From SURF-24 sp964537965 (GTDB lineage Bacteria > Bacteroidota > Ignavibacteria > Ignavibacteriales > SURF-24), in contig CAZIDB010000030.1 in NCBI GenBank assembly GCA_964537965.1, positions 1 to 29,770 on the forward strand: a stretch of DNA of 29,770 nt. Direction: 5' to 3'. Below are positions 15,108-23,358 of the stretch, in pieces. Every line of letters starts with the position of its first letter. The first letter of the stretch is position 1. The position numbers and the translations under genes were made by a program. The notes beneath the pieces were generated by a model. The model was not told the DNA's origin and searched no databases. It saw only the letters and a list, made by a program, of their open reading frames with translations.

Positions 15108-16642
15108 TGAAACCTTTAATTTGTACATATTGCGAAGGTACCGATGTAAAAGTTGCTGTTGTAGCAAAAGAAAAAGATCAGATTAAACTTTTGCGTACGG
15201 CGGATTTCGATGTATTTCGTCCTAAAGCTATTCAGGCGGATGCCGTTGCCAACGTTAGCCTTGAAGTGAATGATATTTCACTGCTGGAAGTTGACAAGAG
15301 CTCTGACAGTTCAGCATCAGTTTCTAACGAAGGCTTGCTTAATAATGCGCTTGCTAATATTAAATTAGCAAACTGCGAGTTTATACCGGCCATTACAGAG
15401 CCTTCCATTCACTATCATGTTTACGAGGGAGTGAAGGAAACAAACCCCGCAAAGCTACAGGATGCAATTATAGAAGAAATCCAGAAATCCAAGAATGTTT
15501 CTGTAGCCAGAGATAATCTTGGATATACGGAACTTGCAGGCGGCGCCTTACTTTCGATATTTGTTGACGGCGAGATTCATTGCATAAATATGATTGGTAA
15601 CCTTGCCCGCTATAATGGAAAAAGATATTATAAAATTCCAAGCGTTAAAAGCGCAGAGGTTACACTTGCTTACTATGTGGCAAAAAAGAAAAAGTTCTTT
15701 CCCGATGATTATTCATTAATAGTTTATATCGGTAAAGAATACAGCAAGTTAATATTTCTGCAGGGAAGAAAACTTAAACACATTGGAACTACGCTTGACG
15801 TTGGCACACTTAATCTTCACACGTATGATGTTTACTTCTCCAAAATTTTATTGGAGATGGAAAACGGCGGTATACCCCGCCTTGATAATGTTATCTTATG
15901 CGGTGAAGATGATTCTGAAAATCTAATCCTGTCGTTTTATGGTACATTCCCCGAGGCCAACGTTAGCAGGCTTGAATTTGATGATATTGATTTGGGCCAG
16001 GTTGATGAAGAAGTTAAAAATAAAATATCCTCATTCAGCGTTCCTATTGCAGTAGCGCATGAATATTTTGATGAATTAAGCAAAGAATATAAAGGGATAA
16101 ATCTTCTTCCTTCTTATGTAAGGGAAGAACAGAAATTCCTGCAGTTCGGCTGGCACAGCTACCTGATGCTTCCGATATTATTTGCAGTTGCTTTGTACTT
16201 TACTTATCACATTCTTCAGAACAGCAAACAGATTAGCGAGCTTAACAAACAAATAACAGAGTTAAAAGATATTCAGCGCTCTAATCAAAAGATATTGGAC
16301 CAGATTAATTATTTTGAAAACAGAATTGTTGGTTTTGATGCAGCAAAGGCAATACTCGATTCTGCTTCCATTGGTTCCGAAATGTGGGGCAAGATGACTT
16401 CTGATATGTCCCGCTTTATTGGTGGACGAAAAAGTATGTGGCTTACTTCAGTATCTGCAGGTCAAGACCGAAAAGTAACGGTTACCGGTTATGGAATGGC
16501 CCGGAACGTTCTTACCGAGTTTGCTGATTCGTATAATGCATCCCTGTTAAGAAATATTAAATACGAGGCTCTTAGAAAAAGTACGGCTTATAAATTTGAC
16601 CTTTCCTTTGATCTGTTAAATATTGAGGGGGATAAAAAATGA
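15104..16642 (+). CDS. PilM-PilN fusion protein (actin-like domain plus membrane anchor with INLLP motif)
   Basis: A 512-residue protein. Residues ~1-325 are a diverged actin-like (PilM/GspL-N-like) cytoplasmic domain. A PilN-type I-N-L-L-P sequence follows at 332-336, then a charged linker, one membrane helix (~349-370), a coiled coil (~371-410) and a periplasmic ferredoxin-like domain (~420-510). In classical systems PilM and PilN are separate and the N-terminal INLLP peptide of PilN docks into PilM; here both are on one chain with the motif kept at the joint. GspL of type II systems has the same overall order, but the motif and PilT next door favour type IV pilus. ATGA overlaps on both sides. 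The second codon is also ATG (15107). Confidence 0.82.
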   Translation: MMKPLICTYCEGTDVKVAVVAKEKDQIKLLRTADFDVFRPKAIQADAVANVSLEVNDISLLEVDKSSDSSASVSNEGLLNNALANIKLANCEFIPAITEPSIHYHVYEGVKETNPAKLQDAIIEEIQKSKNVSVARDNLGYTELAGGALLSIFVDGEIHCINMIGNLARYNGKRYYKIPSVKSAEVTLAYYVAKKKKFFPDDYSLIVYIGKEYSKLIFLQGRKLKHIGTTLDVGTLNLHTYDVYFSKILLEMENGGIPRLDNVILCGEDDSENLILSFYGTFPEANVSRLEFDDIDLGQVDEEVKNKISSFSVPIAVAHEYFDELSKEYKGINLLPSYVREEQKFLQFGWHSYLMLPILFAVALYFTYHILQNSKQISELNKQITELKDIQRSNQKILDQINYFENRIVGFDAAKAILDSASIGSEMWGKMTSDMSRFIGGRKSMWLTSVSAGQDRKVTVTGYGMARNVLTEFADSYNASLLRNIKYEALRKSTAYKFDLSFDLLNIEGDKK

Positions 16643-17535
16643 GTCGTAAATTAAAAAACACACTTGGCCTTGTTGGGGTACTTTTACTGATTGTTTTAGT
16701 CGGCGGGTTATTCAGCTTTGTATATCAAAAAGGTAAAATAGACAAGAACAACAAAGAACTTATAAGGCTAAAGAAAAGCGGGCACAATACAGAACAGCTC
16801 AAAGTTCGTTTAAAGGATGTTGAAGAAAGAGCGCTTGTATTGGATTCAATAATCTCGAAAAGGAAATTCAATATTCCGCAAGCGTTATCTCAATCCCAAT
16901 TCTACAATTTTGTGAATACGGTTGGGTATAGCTTTTCCGAAGAAACTCATGTTGATATTGAATTTCAGGAAATGAAAAAAGAGAAAGATTTTAATTTCTA
17001 CACTTATAAAATAACAGGTACCGGCGAGTTTAATGATATTTACAGGCTGCTTTATGCTATTGAACAGAGTAAAGAACTTAAAAAAATCCAGAAAGGAAGT
17101 TTATCAACAAGTATAGCAGTAGATTCAGACGGCATTCCGATGTACCTTGTTAACTTTGATTTTTTAATCAACGTTTATTTTGCCGATAATGACCGGTTTA
17201 CTACGGCGAACCTTAAGGAAAATAATCTTAATCCGGGTAAAATTTATGATGTTTTTTATCCGCTGATAAGAAATGAATTACCGCCTAACACAGAAGACCT
17301 GCTTGAAGTAGAAGGTTCAAAACTGCTGGCCTTATTGCCCGATGGCGCATTCATATCCGATACAAAAGGCAATACGTTTATGCTTTGGGAAGGGGACCAG
17401 GTATACCTTGGTTATTTAACAAAGATAGATTACACCAAGAACAGAGTTAATTTCATTCTTAACAAGGGTGGAATAATTGAAAAAGTTTATCTCGAATTAC
17501 AAAAAGAAGAAAATCAAAAAGAGAAAATAAAATGA
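16639..17535 (+). CDS. PilO-PilP-like fusion protein of the alignment complex
   Basis: A 298-residue bitopic protein: short cytoplasmic start, one helix at ~9-30, a coiled coil (~32-70) and a PilO-like ferredoxin fold (~75-185, with I-T-G-T-G-E-F-N-D-I-Y-R-L-L). After a linker comes a beta domain (~215-290) whose order L-L-A-L-L-P-D-G-A-F-I-S-D-T-K-G then W-E-G-D-Q-V-Y-L-G-Y-L-T-K-I resembles the PilP homology region that contacts the secretin. Separate PilP is normally a lipoprotein; none is encoded nearby. A strong GAGGGGG ribosome site precedes the ATG. ATGA overlaps with both neighbours. The PilP assignment is by pattern and position and is less certain than PilO. Confidence 0.72.
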   Translation: MSRKLKNTLGLVGVLLLIVLVGGLFSFVYQKGKIDKNNKELIRLKKSGHNTEQLKVRLKDVEERALVLDSIISKRKFNIPQALSQSQFYNFVNTVGYSFSEETHVDIEFQEMKKEKDFNFYTYKITGTGEFNDIYRLLYAIEQSKELKKIQKGSLSTSIAVDSDGIPMYLVNFDFLINVYFADNDRFTTANLKENNLNPGKIYDVFYPLIRNELPPNTEDLLEVEGSKLLALLPDGAFISDTKGNTFMLWEGDQVYLGYLTKIDYTKNRVNFILNKGGIIEKVYLELQKEENQKEKIK

Positions 17536-18767
17536 AAAAATTAATTTTATTTTTTATCTTGCTCCTGTCAGCTTCTCCGTTTATGGCGCAAGATGTAACT
17601 GAAAAAAGTATGAGCCAGTATGTTAATCCTGATGAGCTTGTAACGCTTTCAGAAAATCTTTCATTTGATCAGGCAATTGCGATACTTAACAGGATAAGCG
17701 AAAGGTCTGCCGGGAAAAGAATAGTATCTACTATTTCTTCAAATACTCCGATTGGTGTACAGATTGACAAGATGCCTTACAAAAAAGCATTGGCAATTAT
17801 TGTTCAGTATGCAGGGTATACTTATGAAGAAGGAGAAGATGTAATTATAGTAAAGAAACGAACTGAAGGAGAAGAAAAGAAATTAGATCCTTCTTATACC
17901 GATATAGATACAAGAGAAGTTAAAATTTCCACTGTCTTTTTTGAGGGGGACGTTGGTGAAATGAGAGCAAGAGGAATTAACTGGAAATTCCTTTTCTCCA
18001 GCGACAAGTTTAGTTTTGGCGGAGATATAAAAAATTTCATTGAGGCACAAACTTCCGATGAATCATCAAGTTCTACTGCAAATAAACAGCAGGAAACAAA
18101 CGCTGTGTTTAACGGTGCGGGTACCTTTGATATTGGTGATTATGTTGGAGATGTAACCGGAGCATTTAAATTTTTTGAAACTGAGAATCTCGGAGAAATT
18201 ATTGCAAGCCCCTCCGTTACTGTTAAGGATAATTATAAGGGAAGAATTCAGATTGGTTCTGATTTCTCAATTAAAACAAGAGACTTTTCAGGAAACCTTG
18301 TAGACAAATTCTTTTCTACCGGTTCAATTATTGAAGTTACGCCGCATATTTATAAAAAAGATAATATTGATTATATTCTACTTGATTTAATGGTAGACAG
18401 AAGTTCGGCAACACCCTCCGAGCTTTCAACTGAAATAAAACGGACGAGCGCCAACACTCAGATTCTTTTACTGAATGGCGAAGAAACCGTCATCGGTGGT
18501 CTTTTTGTTAATGACGAATCGGTTGAAAGAACCGGCATTCCTTTCCTTAAAGATTTGCCATGGTGGGTGCTTGGAATAAGATATCTTACTGGAAGCGATA
18601 AGGTTACAACTACAAAAAAAGAAGTTATAATTCTGGTAAAAGTTGAGCTGCTTCCAACTTTAAGAGAGCGCATGGTTAGAAGTGAAGATCATATACAGAA
18701 AACGATTGATGAAAACAAAGAGAAAATAAAATTATATAAATCAAACGCAGCCCCTGAGATAAAATAG
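17532..18767 (+). CDS. Short secretin (PilQ/GspD-type outer-membrane channel)
   Basis: A 411-residue exported protein: signal peptide ~1-19 (ends F-M-A-Q), one small N-domain of STN/N0-N1 type (~35-110, pattern S-F-D-Q-A-I-A-I-L-N-R-I), then a secretin core (~120-385). The core has E-I-I-A-S-P-S-V-T-V-K-D, a I-E-V-T-P-H-I strand, L-L-N-G-E-E-T-V-I-G-G-L and T-G-I-P-F-L-K-D-L-P. It ends in a charged helical tail (~385-411). Most PilQ/GspD proteins are 600-750 residues with several N-domains or AMIN domains; these are missing here. It forms the outer-membrane pore through which the pilus would exit. ATGA overlap with the PilOP gene; seven nt before the receiver gene. Confidence 0.87.
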   Translation: MKKLILFFILLLSASPFMAQDVTEKSMSQYVNPDELVTLSENLSFDQAIAILNRISERSAGKRIVSTISSNTPIGVQIDKMPYKKALAIIVQYAGYTYEEGEDVIIVKKRTEGEEKKLDPSYTDIDTREVKISTVFFEGDVGEMRARGINWKFLFSSDKFSFGGDIKNFIEAQTSDESSSSTANKQQETNAVFNGAGTFDIGDYVGDVTGAFKFFETENLGEIIASPSVTVKDNYKGRIQIGSDFSIKTRDFSGNLVDKFFSTGSIIEVTPHIYKKDNIDYILLDLMVDRSSATPSELSTEIKRTSANTQILLLNGEETVIGGLFVNDESVERTGIPFLKDLPWWVLGIRYLTGSDKVTTTKKEVIILVKVELLPTLRERMVRSEDHIQKTIDENKEKIKLYKSNAAPEIK

Positions 18768-18774
18768 GATAAAC

Positions 18775-19155
18775 ATGGAATCAATTTTAATAGTTGATGA
18801 CGATGTAAAACTTTGTGATGTTCTTTCTGAAGAACTGAGCGAGATCGGGTATCTTACGGATAAAGTTTACAATGCCGATGATGCGCTTAAAATACTTTTA
18901 TCCGGTAAGCCGGTTGATCTGATTCTTCTTGATCTGAAGATGCCCGGGAAAGACGGTTTTTATGTTTTGCAAGTACTGAAGAAAATGAACATTAACATTA
19001 AGGTTATTGTACTTACTGCTTATGCAGATGTTAAAAGCGCCATCGATTCAGCCAAAATGGGCGCAAATGATTTTATTAGTAAGCCGTATGACCTTGATGA
19101 ACTTTTGATTACGATTAGGAAGGTATTGCAAAAAGAACTTGAACATGAAGATTAG
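18775..19155 (+). CDS. Stand-alone response regulator receiver (CheY-like)
   Basis: A 126-residue single receiver domain with all key residues: acidic pocket D8-D10, phospho-acceptor D53 (L-I-L-L-D-L-K-M-P), T81 and K103 (S-K-P-Y). No output domain. Its sequence resembles the receiver of the NtrC-like gene at 24785-26155 (shared I-L-L-D-L, D-F-I-S-K-P-Y patterns), suggesting a common kinase partner. An AGGAT ribosome site precedes the ATG. It is 7 nt after the secretin gene, so part of the pilus operon, and overlaps the hybrid kinase start by 11 nt. Likely a shuttle receiver in a phosphorelay or a direct binding partner of the machine (inference). Confidence 0.9.
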   Translation: MESILIVDDDVKLCDVLSEELSEIGYLTDKVYNADDALKILLSGKPVDLILLDLKMPGKDGFYVLQVLKKMNINIKVIVLTAYADVKSAIDSAKMGANDFISKPYDLDELLITIRKVLQKELEHED

Positions 19156-22100
19156 TTTTAGAATTTTACTCATCAACTTTATTGTAGTAGTTCTTGTATT
19201 TTCCAGCTCAACTATTGTTTATTATTCTTTAACAACAAAACTTATATCTCTGCAGCAAACAAAATCATTGCTTAATAGTGCTAATGATTTTGTTTTTAAT
19301 TTACAGGCTGTTATACAAGAACTTGAGGAGGACTACCTGAGTTTAAAATCTCAAAAAGATTTTAACACTGCGCCCAGCCTTGAAAAGACAAGCATAGATT
19401 TTTTATTCAAAGTTAAGAACTCAGACGAAATTATTCACGGCTATTATTTTATTTCTTCGGATATTCCTTTTGATTATGATTACACAAACCTTTCGAAGTT
19501 CATAAAGGAAAATCCCAATGCAATTTTAATAAAGGCGGAACTGTCCGATAGTGTTATGATGTGTTACGGCAAACTTATTACAAATTCTTTTCTTGATAAT
19601 TTGTCTAAAAAAATAAGGGCCGAAGTTGCTGTATTGCTAAATAATGTGCCTGTTTCAATTTCAAACGAACAGCAAAACAACAATTATATTCCCAGCATAA
19701 TAGGCGCTTCCAAAGAGCTGGAAGTAAAAAATAATTTTGATATAGCTACCGACGAACTTGACGAAGCTGATTTTTACGCCTCGTATTACAACGCATCTGA
19801 TTTTCCAATTGCAAATCCTAAAATAAATTTTATAGTTTTTACAAAGTTACCGGAAGCTGCTGAACTGCGTTCTAATATTAATTACCTGCTGATAATTATT
19901 GGTGTTGCAGGCATCTCACTCTCACTTATTCTTGTTATGATTTTTACGGCAAAGCTGCGTAAACAAATAGGGCAGTTAAGTGAAACAACGGAAAAAATCA
20001 GAGCGGGCGATATTAAAGAGCGTGTTAAAATGGTTTCCAATGACGAGCTCGGCACTCTTGGTGCGGCATTTAATAATATGCTGGATGAACTTGAGAGAAA
20101 AGAGACCACCTTACATGAATACTCTGAATTCATTACAATGATTAATCAGAACCCAACATTAAGTGAGGTTGCAGAAGCAGCTCTTACAAAAATTATTAAA
20201 TCGATTGGTGTAAACGCAGGAAGATTATCACTTGTAATTGATAGAAAGCTGAATACAATTTCAACATATGGAATTCAAAAAGAACTTGTAAGCGATTCGC
20301 AGAATATTGACCTCTACCAGCGCGTTATTGAAAAGGGAGAAATAGTAGAACTTGTTTTCGATAAGAATTTTCCAAAGTTGCAATCCGGACTTGTTGAACT
20401 TGATGTTAAATATATTTTAATCTTCCCCATAATTTATAATAAAAAAATTATTGCGGTGCTTGAGCTTGTTTCCATTTCAAGCAGGAACGAAAGAGCAAAA
20501 GAATACCTTGAGAATATTAAAGAACAATTGGCAATCGGACTTAGTCATGCTGTGGCGTTCAGGCAATTGGAAAATTTTGTCGGCGAACTTAAACGGTTGA
20601 ACGAGGACTACCAGCGCCAGAATGAACAGATATCCAACCAGAATAAAGAATTACTTGAACTGCATAAACAGTTAAAAGAAAAAGCAGATGAACTTGAAAC
20701 AGAAAAACAGAAAGCAATTGAAGCCTCTGTTTTAAAATCCCAGTTCCTTGCAAATATGTCCCACGAACTTAAGACGCCGCTTAATTCAATACTTGGGTTA
20801 TCTCAATTAATAATAGATGAAAAATCAATTACTTCATCCGACAGGGAAAGGATGAATGTTATATTAAGAAACGGTAATCGCCTTATCGGTTTGATTAATG
20901 ACATTCTTAATTTCTCCAAAATTGAAGCTGGCAAAGTTGATGTTGTTAACGAGGAGTTTAGCCTGAGAGAATTTATAACTGAAATAGAAGGACATATCTC
21001 ACCGCTGATTAAAGATAAGAACCTGAACTTTGTTATTCATAATGAACAAAAAACCGATTTGATAATATTAACAGACAGGAATAAATTACTTCAGATACTT
21101 CTCAATCTTTTAAGCAATGCCGTTAAGTTTACGGAGAAAGGTATAATTGTTCTTAAGTGCAAAATTGTTAATAAAGAAATTCTTCATTTTGAAGTAATTG
21201 ATTCAGGCATTGGTATATCGCAGGAAAACCTTAAAGTTATTTTCGAAGAGTTCAGGCAAATAGACGGATCATCTACAAGAAAATACAACGGAACAGGATT
21301 GGGGCTTGCAATTAGCAAACGCTTTGCGGAATTAATAAATGCAACACTTGTCTGTGAAAGTGAAGTCGGAAGAGGTTCTATTTTTAAACTTACATTACCG
21401 GTGAATATTGTTACTGAAAAACAGGAAGAACTACCGGATTTGTTTGGAGAAACCGGGAAGGGTAAAATTGTTCTTGCAGATGATTCCGAAGAAAACAGAA
21501 AATTTATAACCGAATATCTTGTATCAAAAAAATATGAGGTTCTATTTACAGATGAACCTGAAAACATTGACAGGCTTTGCCTTGAAATACACCCCCAGGC
21601 AGTATTGTTAAATCTTACTAATCCTTTATTTGTTGGTTGGAAAGCGCTTCAGAAGCTTGTAAAAAATCATAATGAGATATACCAACCAATAATTTCTTAT
21701 ATGATTAACGAGGCGAATAATGTTGGTTATGGTTTGCCGGTTTTTGAATATATCTCGTGGCCGGTAAGTGAAAAAAATCTTTCTGCCTGCGTGAATAAGT
21801 ACAAAAGGTTGACCGGTGAAAACATTGAGAATGTTTTAATAATTGAAGATGACAGTTTTGAATTCAGGGCTCTTAAGGATACGATTAAAGAAGAATCTAT
21901 TAATCTTATCTTTGCTCAAAAGGATTATGATACCGCAAAAACAATATCTAAAATCCGACCGGATATTATCTTTATAACACTTAGCAACTCAATAATAAAT
22001 GAGACTGAACTGCTGCAGACGATAAAAGAAAATGCGTTGCTTAGAAAAATTCCCGTTGTGCTTTCTGTTCCTCCGGAGTTTTCTCCGGAAGGATACAAAA

Positions 22101-22678
22101 GGCTGAATGAGAATCTTGTAAAGACCGCATTCTATTCTAAAAATTTTCCTATTGATGTTTTAAAAGTCATAAGGGATCGATTGCACTTAGAAGACGGGTT
22201 GCCGCATGAGGATACTTCTGAAATATGGATTGAATCAAAGACGGATGCTAATTCTGAAATAAGTAATAGCAAACCAGGCATAAACGGTAAAAGGCAGCAG
22301 GTTCTAATTGTTGATGATGACGCCGATACTTTATTTACTGTAGGTGAAATGATTAAACGAACAGGCAGCGACGTGTCCTATGCTAAGAACGGGCTCGAAT
22401 GTCTTTCATCTCTTAAAACAATTAAGCCGGATCTTATTCTGCTTGATATTATGATGCCCTTAATGGATGGCTTTGAAACTATTAAGCGAATTAAAAATGA
22501 TAAGACCTGGAAATTTATTCCCGTATTTGCAATGACTGCAAAAGCAATGCTTGAAGACAGGGATGTTGTTATTAAAAACGGATTTGACGATCTTATACCT
22601 AAGCCGGTTAATGTTAAAGAACTAACGACCAAGGTTGAAAAAATATTTTCAAGACAAACCTTTATCGAGGTAAAATGA
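19145..22678 (+). CDS. Membrane hybrid histidine kinase with GAF domain and three receivers (two degenerate)
   Basis: 1177 residues from the ATG at 19145 (a TTG two codons earlier is possible but less likely). Helix ~5-27, a periplasmic sensor (~28-245), helix ~246-269, HAMP (~270-322), GAF (~330-475), a coiled coil, then DHp with H540 in N-M-S-H-E-L-K-T-P-L. The ATPase domain has N-L-L-S-N-A-V-K-F-T-E-K-G, D-S-G-I-G-I and G-T-G-L-G-L. Three receivers follow. Receiver 1 (~771-885) has Asn823 in place of the acceptor Asp. Receiver 2 (~896-1015) has Thr945 there. Receiver 3 (~1052-1170) is intact with D1101. It overlaps both neighbours, so it is translationally coupled in the pilus operon, and probably senses an envelope cue and feeds the adjacent receivers. 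Confidence 0.93.
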   Translation: MKISFRILLINFIVVVLVFSSSTIVYYSLTTKLISLQQTKSLLNSANDFVFNLQAVIQELEEDYLSLKSQKDFNTAPSLEKTSIDFLFKVKNSDEIIHGYYFISSDIPFDYDYTNLSKFIKENPNAILIKAELSDSVMMCYGKLITNSFLDNLSKKIRAEVAVLLNNVPVSISNEQQNNNYIPSIIGASKELEVKNNFDIATDELDEADFYASYYNASDFPIANPKINFIVFTKLPEAAELRSNINYLLIIIGVAGISLSLILVMIFTAKLRKQIGQLSETTEKIRAGDIKERVKMVSNDELGTLGAAFNNMLDELERKETTLHEYSEFITMINQNPTLSEVAEAALTKIIKSIGVNAGRLSLVIDRKLNTISTYGIQKELVSDSQNIDLYQRVIEKGEIVELVFDKNFPKLQSGLVELDVKYILIFPIIYNKKIIAVLELVSISSRNERAKEYLENIKEQLAIGLSHAVAFRQLENFVGELKRLNEDYQRQNEQISNQNKELLELHKQLKEKADELETEKQKAIEASVLKSQFLANMSHELKTPLNSILGLSQLIIDEKSITSSDRERMNVILRNGNRLIGLINDILNFSKIEAGKVDVVNEEFSLREFITEIEGHISPLIKDKNLNFVIHNEQKTDLIILTDRNKLLQILLNLLSNAVKFTEKGIIVLKCKIVNKEILHFEVIDSGIGISQENLKVIFEEFRQIDGSSTRKYNGTGLGLAISKRFAELINATLVCESEVGRGSIFKLTLPVNIVTEKQEELPDLFGETGKGKIVLADDSEENRKFITEYLVSKKYEVLFTDEPENIDRLCLEIHPQAVLLNLTNPLFVGWKALQKLVKNHNEIYQPIISYMINEANNVGYGLPVFEYISWPVSEKNLSACVNKYKRLTGENIENVLIIEDDSFEFRALKDTIKEESINLIFAQKDYDTAKTISKIRPDIIFITLSNSIINETELLQTIKENALLRKIPVVLSVPPEFSPEGYKRLNENLVKTAFYSKNFPIDVLKVIRDRLHLEDGLPHEDTSEIWIESKTDANSEISNSKPGINGKRQQVLIVDDDADTLFTVGEMIKRTGSDVSYAKNGLECLSSLKTIKPDLILLDIMMPLMDGFETIKRIKNDKTWKFIPVFAMTAKAMLEDRDVVIKNGFDDLIPKPVNVKELTTKVEKIFSRQTFIEVK

Positions 22679-23358
22679 AAAGAATATTGGTTATTGATGA
22701 TCATCCGGACAGCGTATTCCTTCTTAAAGACAGGCTTGAAAGAGAGGGATATGAAGTAATAACTGCATATGACGGTAAGACAGGTTTACAAAGAGTATTT
22801 GATGACCAGCCGGATCTTGTACTTCTTGATATAATGATGCCGGATGTTGACGGGCTTGAAGTGTGCCGTACAATAGTTAATACACAGGCCACCAAAGATA
22901 TTCCTGTAATACTTGTTACAGGTAAAACGGATGCCGAAGGAACGAAGGAAGGATTACAGGCGGGAGCATTCGATTATATTAAGAAACCGGTGAACAAAAC
23001 CGATTTGCTTGCACGAATTAGATCCGCACTGAAGTTAAGAGAAACTACCAAGCAATTACTGGAGCTTGAAAAAGTAAATACGTTTGCGGCCACTGTTGTT
23101 ACGGCAAATCATGAAATTAAACAACCGCTTACATTAATTAATCTTTCTTCTGCAGCAATAAGAAGGGAAATAAGCAAAGAAGAAATTAACCGGGAGGCTG
23201 TACTTAAACGAATTGGATTTATTGAAACTGCTGCCCGCGATATTAATAATGTTCTTGAAAAATTTAAGACAATAAGAAACCCTAATTTCTCGCCTTATGT
23301 AAACGACATACAAATGGTTGATCTTGAAAAAAAAGAAGGTGAGGAAAAATCAGATTAA
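22675..23358 (+). CDS. Response regulator fused to a DHp histidine domain lacking the kinase ATPase domain
   Basis: 227 residues. Receiver ~1-120 is complete (D8-D9 pocket, D52 in V-L-L-D-I-M-M-P, T82, K105). A helical linker leads to a DHp/HisKA segment with H146 in A-N-H-E-I-K-Q-P-L-T-L-I and a second helix to ~205. The protein stops at 227, where an HATPase domain would normally begin, after a Lys/Glu-rich tail. It could accept and pass phosphate as a His-containing relay module, or act as a dominant partner for another kinase. A GAGG ribosome site and an ATGA overlap couple it to the hybrid kinase. Its 3' end overlaps the convergent kinase gene by 9 nt. Whether the truncation is ancestral or recent cannot be judged here. 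Confidence 0.88.
   Translation: MKRILVIDDHPDSVFLLKDRLEREGYEVITAYDGKTGLQRVFDDQPDLVLLDIMMPDVDGLEVCRTIVNTQATKDIPVILVTGKTDAEGTKEGLQAGAFDYIKKPVNKTDLLARIRSALKLRETTKQLLELEKVNTFAATVVTANHEIKQPLTLINLSSAAIRREISKEEINREAVLKRIGFIETAARDINNVLEKFKTIRNPNFSPYVNDIQMVDLEKKEGEEKSD

Noticed and set aside
15104..18767. Classical type II secretion system (GspL, GspM/C, GspD)
   Set aside because: A PilT-like retraction motor, the INLLP motif and the PilO-like domain favour a type IV pilus, although the boundary is not sharp and no GspG-like pseudopilin is present.
19139..19144. TTG start for the hybrid kinase two codons before the ATG
   Set aside because: ATG at 19145 is the stronger start codon and gives the expected short Lys-containing N-terminus before the first helix; the difference is trivial.
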